Source: Sphagnum magellanicum
Lineage: Eukaryota; Streptophyta; Sphagnopsida; Sphagnales; Sphagnaceae
Reading direction: 5' to 3'
NCBI GenBank assembly: GCA_021904315.1
Contig: CM038914.1
Location: 18,463,065-18,527,064 of the forward strand
DNA length: 64,000 nucleotides
The notes beneath the pieces are model-generated. The model searched no databases. It had not been told where the DNA came from and worked only from the letters and a program-made list of their open reading frames with translations. Numbering within the stretch: the first letter of the stretch is position 1; every line of letters starts with the position of its first letter. The translations under genes were made by a program, and so were the position numbers. Below, piece after piece: positions 36,762-50,214 of this stretch.

Positions 36762-39700
36762 GCTTGTTCTGCTCATGTCTTACTTTCGCGCTCGCCCCTG
36801 CCCCTGCCCCTGCACCCTCAATACCCCCCTTACCGGTTCCACTAGCCGATCTTCCTGGGAGCTGGAATGCCACGCTTGTTGGCAGATCTTGGTACTACTA
36901 TGAGACAAAAGAGGGTATGGGTTTTTTTCATACACAATTTGCTGATGTCGAATAGAGATGTACATGATCAGTTATTAAATCAACAATAATGTTAATTCTT
37001 ACCTACTACGCTCAGTAGCTCAGTGTTTTTTCTGGTTTTGGGATGTTGTCAAACTGGAGAGCATTAACTACAAGGTTTAACCAGATTTGGCAACAGTGCA
37101 AATTTGCTACTCAAATCTTTGAGAAATCCTTCTATCTTGTGGCTGCCTTGGAGCCTATGGTAAGAATATGATGATTTTAAAAATTGAAATCTGACAAATT
37201 TTTGCCATCAAAAAAAACATCCTTGGAATTGCTCGATTTGGTGGTCTGAATTTGTTTTGTACAGACAGGGTTATAGCACATTAGTTGTGCTTTGTTCTTT
37301 GTACAATGATTTTCTTTTCAATTGTTTCACAAAATATATTAGGACAATAGGCCCAGTTAAGTCTTGGACGTATAAGTGGTCAGGAGGTAAGATTTCTTAC
37401 AAAATGGTTTACAAAGCCTGTAATAGGCACTGGTGGCATACTTGTAACTAGATTGACAAAAGAAGCTTTTGCTGTGACTAGTAGGAAGTTTTGGGCTCTC
37501 CCCCATAGGAAACACATTGGTATCATATTCAGGCGTCAAATTTAGGATTGAACTTGACCCAACATCTGAGTGACATCTGGAGTACTACCTATGTGTGTAT
37601 ATGATGGATGGGGCATGTTCCATAGAAGTGTATGCATCAGCTATACAAGAAGTTCTAGATCCAGCAAGGAAAGTTTTTAGTTTGAAGTTTGAACAACCAT
37701 AGAGGGTAGAGTCATTCCGTGATTAGCTGCTTCTTTTCTCACAAGCTTATACACAACTTTTGTGTTTTGGTGCAGTGGATGCTATGCAAAGTCTATTGGC
37801 ACAGTGGAGCAACACTGCAACTAATTCATTTTCTTACAATTTGCCTGGTTGGACGAGCCAGCCCGACCTCAATTATCCTTGCTTGGAGCAGGCTGATTGG
37901 CAAGGGGTTGCTTGCCAATTCTTTGAAGGCACATATAAGGGCACTACATATTTCATTGTAACAGTAGGCTATATGTAAGGACCCTACTTCAAACCTGCCC
38001 TCTATCAAGCATTAAATATCTCATTAAGTTCTGGGTTGACAGAGCATGTCAATTTCTTGACCACAGTATATGACAGAATCTTCCAGTGACCAGAGTGTAT
38101 CTGTTGAACATAAATTTCCTTATAATTTTTGAATCTGCCACCCCAGAGCTTAATGTCATGGAATGGTCTCGCCCATTATGGTGGGTGTGTCACCTGGCTC
38201 ACTCTATGGGGCTCACCTGACACTTTACCCAACATAATGAGCAAGGGCTTGACCATTCCATAGTATGTTGCCACCACATGAATGAATTCTGAGTATTTTC
38301 CAAGCTTGCTGGTTGCTCAAACTACCTACCATCAAGTTTTCTGTAGTATTATTGGAGCTATTTTCCACCAATTCCCCGTGAATGCCCAGTCTCTTGCTCC
38401 AATAATGTCCAATACAGTGATTTATTTTCCTGTACTTGCTGGTATGTGCAGATCAATGTTAAAAAAAAAGAACAAAAATCTCTAGCACTACTACTAATTA
38501 GCAACCTTCCATGATTATCTCGCAGAGAATTATCAAGTAGAGGACTTCAAGGTGGCCTGCCCCCTGCCATTGGGAATCTTTCCAATCTAAATGCCTTGTA
38601 AGTTTTTCCTTACTTGTTGGATCCGTATGTGATCCTAATCTTAGGGATTAATAATGGACCATTGATACTGAAGCATTCAAAGAAATTTCCTAGTGTATTT
38701 GCAAGTTGCCTTATATCTATGAATATCCTCCTTGAAAAGGAGAGGGAATTCTTGAGCCTACTTATAAATAGGTGTAAATCCCACCCACTCTTAAGGAGTA
38801 GGAGTAAGAACCCTCCCCCTCCTACATCTCATGATCTACATATGTTTAGGTTAATGATAACAATTGCCTTGTGCTTATGATGGGTGGGGAACATTCCCAA
38901 AACGTGGGGTTGGATACTAGTATCACCTCGTCCTGCACCTTACTTTGGCTCTACACAAATTTGCCAATTAGTATTCAGGACACAGTCATTAGTTACATTG
39001 TGTCCAATGGTTGATAATACTTAGATTTGACATTTTTGGAAATTTGTGGCTGGTCATTGCAAGCCACTCACTAGGTTGTAACAATTTTTAGACCTTGGGA
39101 GAGAGCCCATTGATGTTTTTTAAAGTGGCATTTTCCTGAAATCACAAGGTGGTTGAATAAATTTGCACATTGTTGTGTTGTTTGCAGAATCCTGGTAGGG
39201 AATCCGAACCTTGGAGGTCCCATTCCAGAGGAGTTGGGAAATAGTGCACAACTGGGACTCTTGTAAGAACCATTGTACCCATGGAAAATTGCAAAATTCC
39301 CAAGCAAATTATGTTTACAACTACAACTCATATTCATAGAGGTAACCATGAGTTTTTCTTCTGCATGCAGTGAGAGAAATCTCCTTAATCTAAATACTCA
39401 CCACCAGTGTTGCAATAAGATGGCAGGGATCTACATGATAACGCTTTTAATGGGAGCATTCCTATCACATTGGGATATTTGCAAGAGTTGGGACAATTGT
39501 AAGTATGATTTCAAGAAAACATCCAATACATTTGACTTTGATTGGTAATCTTCCTGAGTCTAAATGAACATGGTTACAAGCAATGATATATGTTCCATGG
39601 TAGATTAAAGTGTTTCAAAAAAAGAGGAAATCAAATACAATTTGCCAAGTATATGTTATGGTCTAAACTTCACTTGTCTAAACAATGGAGACATATTCCT

Positions 39701-42700
39701 TGTACTGCAAAGATCATAATCCTTCCATTTTTTTCCCGTTGACTCCAGAGCCTAGTTGAAGCAGCAAATTGATTTCAAATTCAAAATCTTGCATCCTTCA
39801 CTAAAAATAATGTGATTATTTTTTTGTAAGGAGCTAATGATGTTCAATAGAAGTGCCCATTTTCTTAGACTTCCAATTTTTTTTGCCTTCCTCCCCTTTT
39901 TTGACAGGTCGTTTGATGATAATGAAGGCCAATTATATACTATTCGTGTAGGATATGAGCTGAAACCCACAATAGGTTGGTATTTTTACTTAATGAGCTT
40001 CACATGGTTTGTTGTCCTAACAATTTCTTTTTATTTTACCAGAGATTTGAGTGGCAATGAGTTGACTGGATCAATCCCTCCACAACTGGGAAATATAAGC
40101 GGGTTACAAACATTGGAGTTGCACAACAATCGTCTCACTGGAACAATTCCAATTTCATCAACTAATAGTTACAATCTTGGTCTTGATAATTTGACAAGTC
40201 TGCTGACATTGTGAGTGGCAATGTATAATCTTATCTTTAGGGCCTAATGATTTTAAGATTTTCATGTGCATCCAAATGTACCTAAGAATCTTATGTCTCA
40301 ATCAAAAGCATCATGAACATTTGAATTAATGAACTTTCCCAATTTCAAACTATATTTGTCATACGAAAATGTCTCACAAGAAAAGGAATGGTCAAGTTAG
40401 GTTAGGGGATAAATGGGTATTGTAGGAATTGAAACAAACTTTGGTTTCATGTACATGTCATGGTGGAAGGGTCCTTGTTGATGCCCAATTTTTTTCAATC
40501 ATATAAATTCGCCATCTTATTAAGTTAGTGAATCTCATAGCTTGCCTTGTGATGTAGGACATTGCAAGAAAATTTGTTAAGTGGAGGACTACCCAATCTT
40601 CAAAGTGCATACAATCTTTTAGTATCGTGAGTGCATTGTTAACCAAAGTCAACATGGCATTTGGTTTACTTGGCTTATATTTGGAGTTTGCACTTTACTC
40701 TAATTGAATGATCTTTGGTCATGCAACATTGGTTGTGTTAATTTTAGATGACACTACTTTTTACATTGACCATTGTGAACATTGAAAACTTCAACATTCC
40801 AAAATATGATGTTTGCTATATATTTTGTAACCAACTAAATGGAAGGATACTTAAATTATCAAACTTATAACATGTGTGGGGAAATTGTTCAGGAATTTTA
40901 GTTTCAACAACTTGAGCGGGAATGTGTCGATCGATTCAATTTTCAATTCAACATCTCCTCTTGGTATTTTGGATTTGTCATTCAATTCTTTCACCGGTTT
41001 TCTCCCCAATGTGAACATCTACTCAAATTCATTGCAACATTTGTGAGCTTCATTTCTCTTACCTCTTTGAACTTCAACAAACTTATGGCTCTTTAACACT
41101 AAACCTAGTAAAGTTATTAAAATGGGTATAAATGATGGAAAATTTTGAACCTTAAGAAGACTTCAAAAGCAATGTTGTGTTAGACATTAAAATGTTAAAA
41201 ATCAATCCCAAATTTCTAAAATTATGTGTTAGTTATATGAAAAAGGCATCAAAATGGTGTCCTAAAAGACTCAAATGAACTTCACATGTTTATTTTTAAT
41301 GACCTAAGATACTTCCACTATAACGTAATTTGATGTTTTAAAAAGTTATATTTGCATATTCAAGACTTGTCATTCTACATTATGGTTATAATTGTTAAAT
41401 TACAATAAAAATTTCACTTTTCTATGGAAAAAGTTTGAATGGTTTACAATAGTTACAAAAGTCCTTACTCTAAGCCCCCAAGTAGTTTGGGAAAGCTCAA
41501 TGCATGTGGGATATGTAGGTTTGTTGAATAGTCCTTGCTTTTGACCACAAGAACTACAAGATTCAATTAATTTAGTACAAGATTAAAACAAAAGTTAATG
41601 AACACATGTTTAATGTATGTAATTTATTATCTTATAGGTTCTTTCAATTATGACATGGGGTGAGACTCAAAATTTGTCTTTTCATTAGGGTTTAACTCTC
41701 ACTAATCTACTTCAAGGTTTCTCAAAGCAAACCATTGAATGATCGACTATTTGCAACATGTAGGGATTTGAGCAATAACCTTTTTGATCCAAGTACATTT
41801 TCCCAATCTTGGTTTTCAAACTTCACACATCTAAAAACGTTGTGAGTATCCACATCAAGTTTTGATACCAATTTCAAATTGAATCTTTTTTGTTTTTTTA
41901 TTGTAATAATTTATTTTTTCGGTCATATTCCTTTGTAGAAAGTGGAGGATGTCAAATAAAAGTATTAATTAAACATGTGGTTCAGTGCTCCTAGGAAAGT
42001 ATATATGCATTTTATGTATGGTCAATATCTCATTCAAAATTAAAAGTTAAAAGTTTACTATATTTAAAAATATAATAGTATGTAGTATTTGTTTTCAGCA
42101 TAAGCAAGTACAAGAGTTTCCTTATACCATTATGGATAGTTGGACAAATGTGAAAACTTCAAAATGTGTATATCACTTAAAAGATAACTACACCATAATG
42201 CTTCTAAGTACCAACTATTATATAGATCATCATGAAAAAAAAGTGAGGAAAAATATACAAAATCTTCATGTTAATTATGACTTGGCATGCAGAGGGTTGG
42301 CAAACATATCTCCACAGTTGTTAGCAAATGTATTACACAATGGTTTTATTGAACTCGGTTTTCTTCTTGAAGGGCTCCCGTCATTACAAACCTTGTGAGC
42401 ATTATCATAGTCCCTTTTAACATGTTGCAATATGGTTAATGAAAGTTGATACCATGTCAATGGGCATCTGAACCATAAAATCAACCAATTGTGTTGACAT
42501 GTACAATGGAAATTACAAATTTTTATTGATATCAATTATAGTCAATGTATTTTTAATTCAAAAAAATTCGTTCCATTCAAGTTTACCATGTTTATGACCA
42601 AAAGCATATTAAGAATATATTTGTATAATATGTGTATGAAACCTTTTTTGAAATTGTTCATCATTTCCAATGTTATATGTAACAATACATGTAAAAAATA

Positions 42701-45700
42701 TATTTAACTAATTTAGTTCAATACGTGAATTTGAATTGCATTTGCAGAAGGCTTGACCAAAACAACATCACTGGATTCCTTGATTTGAGGAACATCAATA
42801 TAAATGGACCATTGAATTTAATAAACCTAACAGGGAATAAAATGGGACCAGATTTCAAAAAGATTTTATATTCCAATATCTCAAATTTGGTCTCTAGTGG
42901 ACTTTCTATCATGTGAGTTCCATTTTGCAATATGCATCTTACTTTTCATTTCATTAAAAGATATCCAACTACTATATATGTTCACTACTTAACTGCATAC
43001 ATTATTAATTACATACATTATTTCAAACTTTTATAATCTCACTATGGAATAAATGTGTTACCAAATTTTGTCACAACTGAACAAATGGAACATATTGACA
43101 GGCTTGGAAACAACCCTTGTTGTGACAACATTTGGAATGATATGTCTGGGTTGACTAATGCTGAAATCTACTACTTTTGCCAAAGTACCCCACCACAACC
43201 AAACGGCAAGTTTTTTTACTTGATCTACCCATATTTCAATATTTTGAAAAACAATTTGTGTGTTGTTCCTTGTTGTTTAAATAGACTTGGGGTTACTTAT
43301 GGATCAAATTTTCTACTTGATTATGAAATAAAAATATGGCACCTTATTAAATAATTAGTATAGGTCTTATACTACTATATTGTGATTTGACTAGTTATAA
43401 TTCATCATGAATTAGTCATTAACACATGGTTTACGAATTTGTCCTTCAGGCAAGAACTTAAATACAATTGCGATAAAAGTTATAATACCAATGACAGTGG
43501 TAACTTTTTTGATAGCAATGGTTCTATTTTTCTTATATTGGTCAGCACGAAAGGAAAAATATTCTTTGCTACTTCAAATCCAAGAAGGTACATGAAATGA
43601 TTTAGATTCTTTCAATTGATATTGTTGAATTTTTTTTCATATTCATGGGCTTACAATATGAAAAAATAAATTTAATCAAGTTTATCAATAGACTAAATGT
43701 TTCTTTTTGCATGTTCAATTATTACATTATGGGCTAAAAATATGCAACTAATTTAAGGTTTTTTCTATTTCTATTTTATCTAATAGGTTTATGAAAAATA
43801 TTTAAAATAATCATGAAATTTGTATTAAAGTTGCATGTATTGGATTCAGAATTTGCGAAAAAAGATGTGCAACCCACATTGTATGCATATCGTGATATCA
43901 AAATAGCTACTCGAGACTTCCACCCTGACATGAAAATAGGTCAAGGATCCTTTGGAGTTGTTTATAAGGTATGTGTACATAATTCTTTCATTGTTGTTTT
44001 TGGCTATATATTGATGCACCAATCACCTTGAATTATGAATGGTTGTTAAAACTAATCATATTTTTTGACCTTGTAGGGAATACTACAAGGTGGGGGTGAA
44101 ATTGCTGTGAAACGTCTATTAACAAATTCACAACAAAACATTGATGAATTCCTTAATGAAGTTGTGCTCATTACAAATGTGAAACACAAGAATCTTGTTA
44201 AACTCAAGGGTTGTTGTCTCATGGGTGGAGGAGGTGCAAACAAAAGACTCCTTGTGTATGAATTTGTAGACAACAACAATTTGGCAGAAACAATTTTCGG
44301 TAAATTCTTTGACCTATAACATAATTAAAATGGAGTAAGAACATAAATGTCAAATCATGTTGAAAATGGATAGGACTTGCAAAACTTCATTTAAATCTTT
44401 AAAGGCTCTTTTAATTTCACATATATATATAATTTACCCAAGATGATTTGTCACTATCTAAAATACGTCTACGCAAATTAACATATTATTTACAGGTTAT
44501 AATTCAATAATTATTAAATTTATATCATTATTTATTTATTTTTGAAGCTTTAGATTGGGTAATATAATTCTTGAAATTTTTTCCTTCCAAAATAGAGAAT
44601 AAAGGAGGACATAATGTGGATTGGCCAATGCGAAAAAACATATGTTTGGGAGTTGCTCGGGGCCTCACCTATCTTCATGAAGATGTTCAACCCTGCATTA
44701 TACATCGAGATATCAAAGCAGCCAATATTTTGTTGGACAAACATTTTAATGCCAAGATCGCTGATTTTGGGTTGGCCCGACTTTTTCCAGACACGGGCAC
44801 CCATATTAGTACTTTTCACATTGCTGGGACTATGTAAGTAGTATTTACACATGTCATACATTTCATATGGAGTGTACCATCTAGTTTTGTTTATATTGAC
44901 CTCAAATTTTGAACACAACATGGACAAGTTAATATATGATTAAACTTTAACTATTTAACATAGATTCAATATATGTCCATAAATTGTTACATAATTTGTA
45001 GATCCCCATTTGTCAAAGATAATACTTATGCAAATACATCTAATATCAAAATAATATATTGTTTTCCTTTCATGGTTTGGTAAGCCAACTTCTAATTTAA
45101 AATAAATGCATAAACCTTTTCATGAAATGTTTTTGAATGTAAACCAAATTCTAAAGACAAACTCATTCATGAACTTGGAGTTTTTCAATTGCATGCAGGG
45201 GTTATGTGGCACCAGAGTATGCTTCTCGTGGCCAACTAAGTGAGAAGGTTGATGTGTTTAGCTTTGGGGTTCTAGTACTAGAGATTGTGAGTGGAAGGAA
45301 GAATATCGAGCCCAGCTTAAATGAAGATCAAGCATATCTTCTTGAATGGGTAAGCAATTTCATAACATTATTCTTTTAACAAATGGAGTCATTGTGGCGA
45401 ATGTACAAGATTCAACAATATTTAAGATTGTGGAAACATATGTCAAACTTATAAACTACATCAAGATGAATAAATAACATGGAATTCAAAATGGAAGTTA
45501 CATAATAATGTAGTAATGTGGTGAATATATAATATTGAAGTCTGACTACATGAACTAATCCCTAAAGATCTTGAATGATCATTTGATTGGAACTTTCATC
45601 TTGCATGAATTGGACAACATTCTTCTCTAGGTATGAACATTACATGTGTTTCCAATTCTATAATTTAAAGTGTCAATAATGATCCATAGATTACCATTCT

Positions 45701-46089
45701 TCAAATATATATTATATGTTGGTATTTTCATCATGAATCAGGTTTGGAAATTATTTGAAGAGGCCAAGCTTTTGGAGATGGTGGACCCAAAAGTGAACAC
45801 CCTCAACCATGAAAAGGACATAATACATGTCATAAACATTGGGCTTTTATGTGTGCAATCCACAGCCTCAAAAAGACCATCCATGGCTAGAGTAATGGCA
45901 ATGTTACAAGGTGATGAAATGGAGATGGAAGTTATAAAAGAAACTCCACTAAGAACCATTGAGTATGAATCTTTATTTGCAACTATAAATTCTAGTTCTA
46001 TGAATGAAAGCATGTTAAAAGTATTCCAAAAGAGTAGCCTCAAAGATAAAACAATAGAATTGTGTACAAGTAGATTTGAAAGTAGGTGA
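36611..46089 (+). CDS. LRR receptor-like serine/threonine kinase, copy B
   Basis: Paralogue of 609-10031 with every exon the same length except the last. Exons: 36611-36914, 37776-37974, 38526-38597, 39188-39262, 39427-39498, 40043-40210, 40558-40626, 40893-41042, 41764-41841, 42293-42394, 42748-42912, 43102-43205, 43450-43587, 43850-43968, 44077-44299, 44596-44833, 45199-45349, 45742-46089; 2775 nt, 924 residues, no internal stop. Kinase motifs (GQGSFG, AVKRL, HRD, DFG, APE) are all kept. Exon 2 (N-terminal cap) differs at 17 residues, for example [15 protein letters not shown] against [15 protein letters not shown], and the LRR on exon 4 at five. A one-base loss near the end replaces the tail NK with TSRFESR. 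Both copies appear functional by sequence; expression is unknown. Confidence 0.85.
43206..43449 (+). other. Probable GC-AG intron before the transmembrane exon, copy B
   Basis: Donor GCAAGT at 43206 after CCAAACG, acceptor TTCAG at 43445-43449. As in copy A, only this donor keeps the frame into the transmembrane helix. The base before the donor is G here and A in copy A, but the GC itself is kept. Confidence 0.65.
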
Positions 46090-47621
46090 TGCCTAGTCAT
46101 ATTGACACTCTCAATTATAATAGTGTATCAAATGTGGTATGGAGATTTTTAAAAAAGTTAAAGTGGTAGATTATTTTTTTAGAAATCTACTTTCAATTTA
46201 TTTTGCAAAAACTATGATATTTTTCAGATTGTAAAAAGTAGCTCCTTTTGCATCCATGGGGAACAATTTATGAAATCCAAACACATGGTGCATTCATTAA
46301 ATGTTTAAGGCATGTTTTACCATGTCCCAAATACAAACTACATTTTATATACATTTAAAAAAAAAATTCTAAACCTTTTATAAGGGAAATTTATTTTGAA
46401 AGGCTTGACATTATCATAATTGAAATATTCAAGTTCCAAAAGAATTGTATCTACATGCATAGTAGGTCACACATTAATATCACATCATTTTAATTGTTTG
46501 ATTTAGAAAAAAAATGTATTAGCCAAGATAAACTTTTGATTAATAAAAATAATTCTATAAGTAAAATTTATGAAGGATCAACATATATGGTTTATTTGAT
46601 ATGTTAGGTACATCCCAAATTTTATAGCATTATGAAAAGGCCTAAAATGCAAATAATGACACTAGTGGGCAAACATTGAACAAAGTGGTGAGTAGGTGAA
46701 CAGGCTCAAATGAGCAACAAAAAATCTTTATAACATATTCCATGTCACATCATTGAATATTTTCAAGCCACATGGATTCACTTTTTGTGATGTGGCAAAA
46801 TATTCCTTACTAACATGCAAATTATTTTGCCCCATGGATAAGGGTCTAGTTTCAAAACACACAAATTACTTTCTTTTAGAAGTATTTATGGGTGAAAATG
46901 GTGGATTAGAATTGTACCCATCAACCTTGGGTCTTTTAAAGATTGCAAACCACATTAGAAACAATCATCAAAACAAAAGGGTCATGGTTTGTTTGGGTGG
47001 ACATTTTTTTATAAGGTATTGTAGTCTTTTAATATTTTCGAATGCCAGAAATTTTTTATTCATGCATCATACACATCCATCAACCTTCCCACTTAAACAT
47101 ATGAATTGCGCAATTTTCTATGTGTCAAGATCTTCAAACATTAAAACCATATGACATGAAGCATTATCGTACCAACTTTGGGTTCAAATATATGGAAATT
47201 ATTGGTATTTTATAAAAAGAAGTCATATTTTATGGGTACTTTGAAAGTATGATACCCCTTTATAAACCATATGACTATTATTTTGAAAGGATTACTTTCA
47301 AACTTAAAAATACATAGGGGACTAAAATACATCATTTTAAATACATTAGGAATTGATCCTCCCCCGTCCCCCCCCCCCCCCCCCCTCCCCAATTCACACA
47401 AAAATAAGGTATTTTGCTATGTGGACAAAAAATGTAAAATTTCAGCACATTTTTATCATCCTAGGGATTCATCAATATATGTAATTGGGCCAATAAGGTA
47501 GTCAAAAAATGCATATTGTGTATATATATCAAATTATAATTTTTTTTCATAACAAAATGGTTGTATTACAATAATTATATACATGTAAGAGGTATTTCCT
47601 CTATGGGACAACATTTGGTGC
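46090..47621. other. 3' flank of kinase gene B
   Basis: Homologous to 10032-11576. A frame of 133 codons at 46753-47154 is open here but broken in copy A and has no known domain. A C-run of about 18 bases lies near 47367-47384. Confidence 0.55.
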
Positions 47622-47870
47622 CACTAGAAGAAAAACATGTATTTGTGACTAATCTTTGCAACTAAATTTTAGTTGCAAGAGACATTTTGCAACTAAAATT
47701 CTTTTAGTCGCCTAAGACAAGTCGCATGTGATAAACTAGTTGCAAATGACAAAGGGTATTGTATGAAAGAAAAAATCAACAAATACATTTCATCCTTTGA
47801 CTACATTGTATATGTATTATCACATGCGACTAAGATGTAATTATTTTGGTCATAATTAATGACAAATGAT
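47622..47870. mobile_element. CACTA-like terminus, copy B
   Basis: Same CACTAGAAGAAAAAC end and subterminal TTTAGTTGC/GCAACTAAA motifs as at 11577. The opposite end was not found. Confidence 0.4.
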
Positions 47871-48051
47871 GTGTTACCATGTGTCATAATATTTGATTAT
47901 TTAAATAATAATAATAATAATTATTATTATTTTGAAATAATCTAAGACTTTCAATTCAAATACTTGGATGACCTTATATTATGACACATGGTCCAATGTA
48001 AGTATGCCATGTGGCATTTAAAAAATTAATTTAATAAAAATATTAATATTA

Positions 48052-48275
48052 GGTTGGTAGGTACTTAGGTAGGTACATAAATAGGTGCCTAAAAACCTAG
48101 GTTACATACCAACCTACCTATATAGGTAAAAAAAAATAGGTAGGTAGGTTTTACCTTCCTAGGTAAAAAACCTATTCATATTGGTAGGTAGGTACATAGG
48201 TCAACCTAGGTGGGTAAGTCAAACTAAGTACCTATTGAATTAGGTAGATAAGTAGGTTGGGAAGGTAAGTACTTT
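48052..48275. repeat. GGTA/TACC-rich low-complexity tract, copy B
   Basis: Counterpart of 12001-12222 with minor length changes. Confidence 0.8.
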
Positions 48276-49459
48276 AGAAATGTGCATAATTTGTCTTTTT
48301 GTTTTGGGTTGAACCTTTTGATTTGCTCATCCCATGTGCATAAATTTTTGTGTGTGAAATTGGATGACAATACCCCCTTGTTTATATAGTGTTCAAAATA
48401 GGAATGAAAAACAAATAATATGGGATAAGCTTTGAAGTTGTAATTCCAAAACTTTTTTCATGCCTTACTTTTTTGAGTTTTTCGATTTCTAAACAATTCA
48501 AATACTAAATAATTAGATAATCATTTAATTAATAATGACTAAATTTACATATATTTAAATTATAAATTATACATTACAAATATTCAGTATTCATTATCAA
48601 TTATTTATCAATTATTTATGAGCAATAACTTTTTAATATTTAATAAACTAGCTATCTAGTTACTCACAAGTTATTAATACGTAATTCATAAATAATCAAA
48701 TAATTAAAATATTTAAAAATATTTTATTATTTTTTAGAATTTGATCAAACTATATATAATATAATTAATGTAAAATTAATTTAATGACTATAATTTAATA
48801 TTTAACTATTAAAATATTTATGTTAAAATTATAAGTAATGAATTAACAATTATTATTAGAAAGTAAATTCTTACACAGATATTTTAAACATTATTATTCA
48901 ACTAATTACATTACTTATTGTATAACTACATTTATTGTTGTAAAAATTATTATCAGTCCAGTAGTTTTTTTCTCTTGCTAATTATTAACTATAAATACGA
49001 TAATTTAAAAACATAACATTAATTTTCATAATTACTGTAAAATTACTATACATATTTATCATAGATGATTAATCAAAAAATTAATAATAATATATAATAA
49101 TTCGTGAACCTAAAATCAGTAAAATAATTATTTTAACTACACTATTTTTTTGAAAATTTTAATTCAGGTTTGAAGTTAGAAATTATAGAGTGTGAATAAT
49201 AATGATCAATTAGAAAATAATTATGCACATACTAATTAATTCTTATTTGAAGTAATTGCGATGATTTTAAAGTAATGTCACACATTAATTACATTAATTA
49301 ATTTCTTCTAATATAAGAATATAAATTAAATAATATACAAATCTATGTTATAACAATAATTATTTAGTGTAACTTAGATTTAATAAAAATAATAATTTAT
49401 AGTAATTTATAAAAAATGATTTATTTTGGATAACATTAGTAGGAAAAACCCTTAAAACT
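48276..49459. other. AT-rich intergenic DNA, copy B
   Basis: Counterpart of 12223-13429; no gene. A stretch of about 30 bases present in copy A near 12870 is missing here near 48920. Confidence 0.65.
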
Positions 49460-49980
49460 CAATCAATAATTTTTTGAATTAAAATATAAATTTAAGATTC
49501 CGCAATAGTAGTTCAAAATTCAAGTATCAATTTTTAGATCAAATAATTTTGTGAAGTTAAATAAAAAGATTTAGAATTGAAATGTCAATTTTCAGATTCA
49601 AATAATAATATTCAAAATTAAAATGTCCATTTTAAGATTCAGTTAATAATTTTCTGAATTGAAATATTAATTTCGAGAATCCAAAATAATAATTTGGAAT
49701 TCAAATTTCAACTTTCAAGTCAAATAATTTCTTAAAATTTAAATTTAGAACTTCAGAATTCAAATATCAAATTTCAAGTTGAAATAAAAATATTTAAAAT
49801 CAAAATGTTGATGTTTAAACTCAATAAAAAATTTTGAATTGAAATATTAATTTTTAGATTCAAAAATAATAATATAAAATTTAAATATAAAGTTTTAGAT
49901 CAAACAATTTTTTTGAATTTAAATAACAATTTCCAAAATTGAAATGTCAATTTTCAAATTGAAATAACAGTATTCAACAT
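49460..49980. repeat. Degenerate AT-rich tandem repeat, copy B
   Basis: Counterpart of 13430-13955, with the same unit order. Confidence 0.6.
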
Positions 49981-50214
49981 AGTGAAAACAATGTCCACAT
50001 AATTTGTTACACGTCACATTTTGTTGTTTTAAAAGTTCAAAAACACTATGCAACTAATTTTAATTACAAATTTTTTTTATGCATTTTAGTACATATATAA
50101 ATTACAATACATATTTGAATTCAAACCATAAAATATTTAATCCAATTATCATGTAACATTATATTAAATTTCATTTTTTGAAAAAACAGTGTTTGTGACA
50201 TCCATTTTAATATG

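Noticed and set aside
46753-47154. 133-codon open frame downstream of kinase B
   Set aside because: Broken in copy A, no domain, AT-rich composition; most likely chance.
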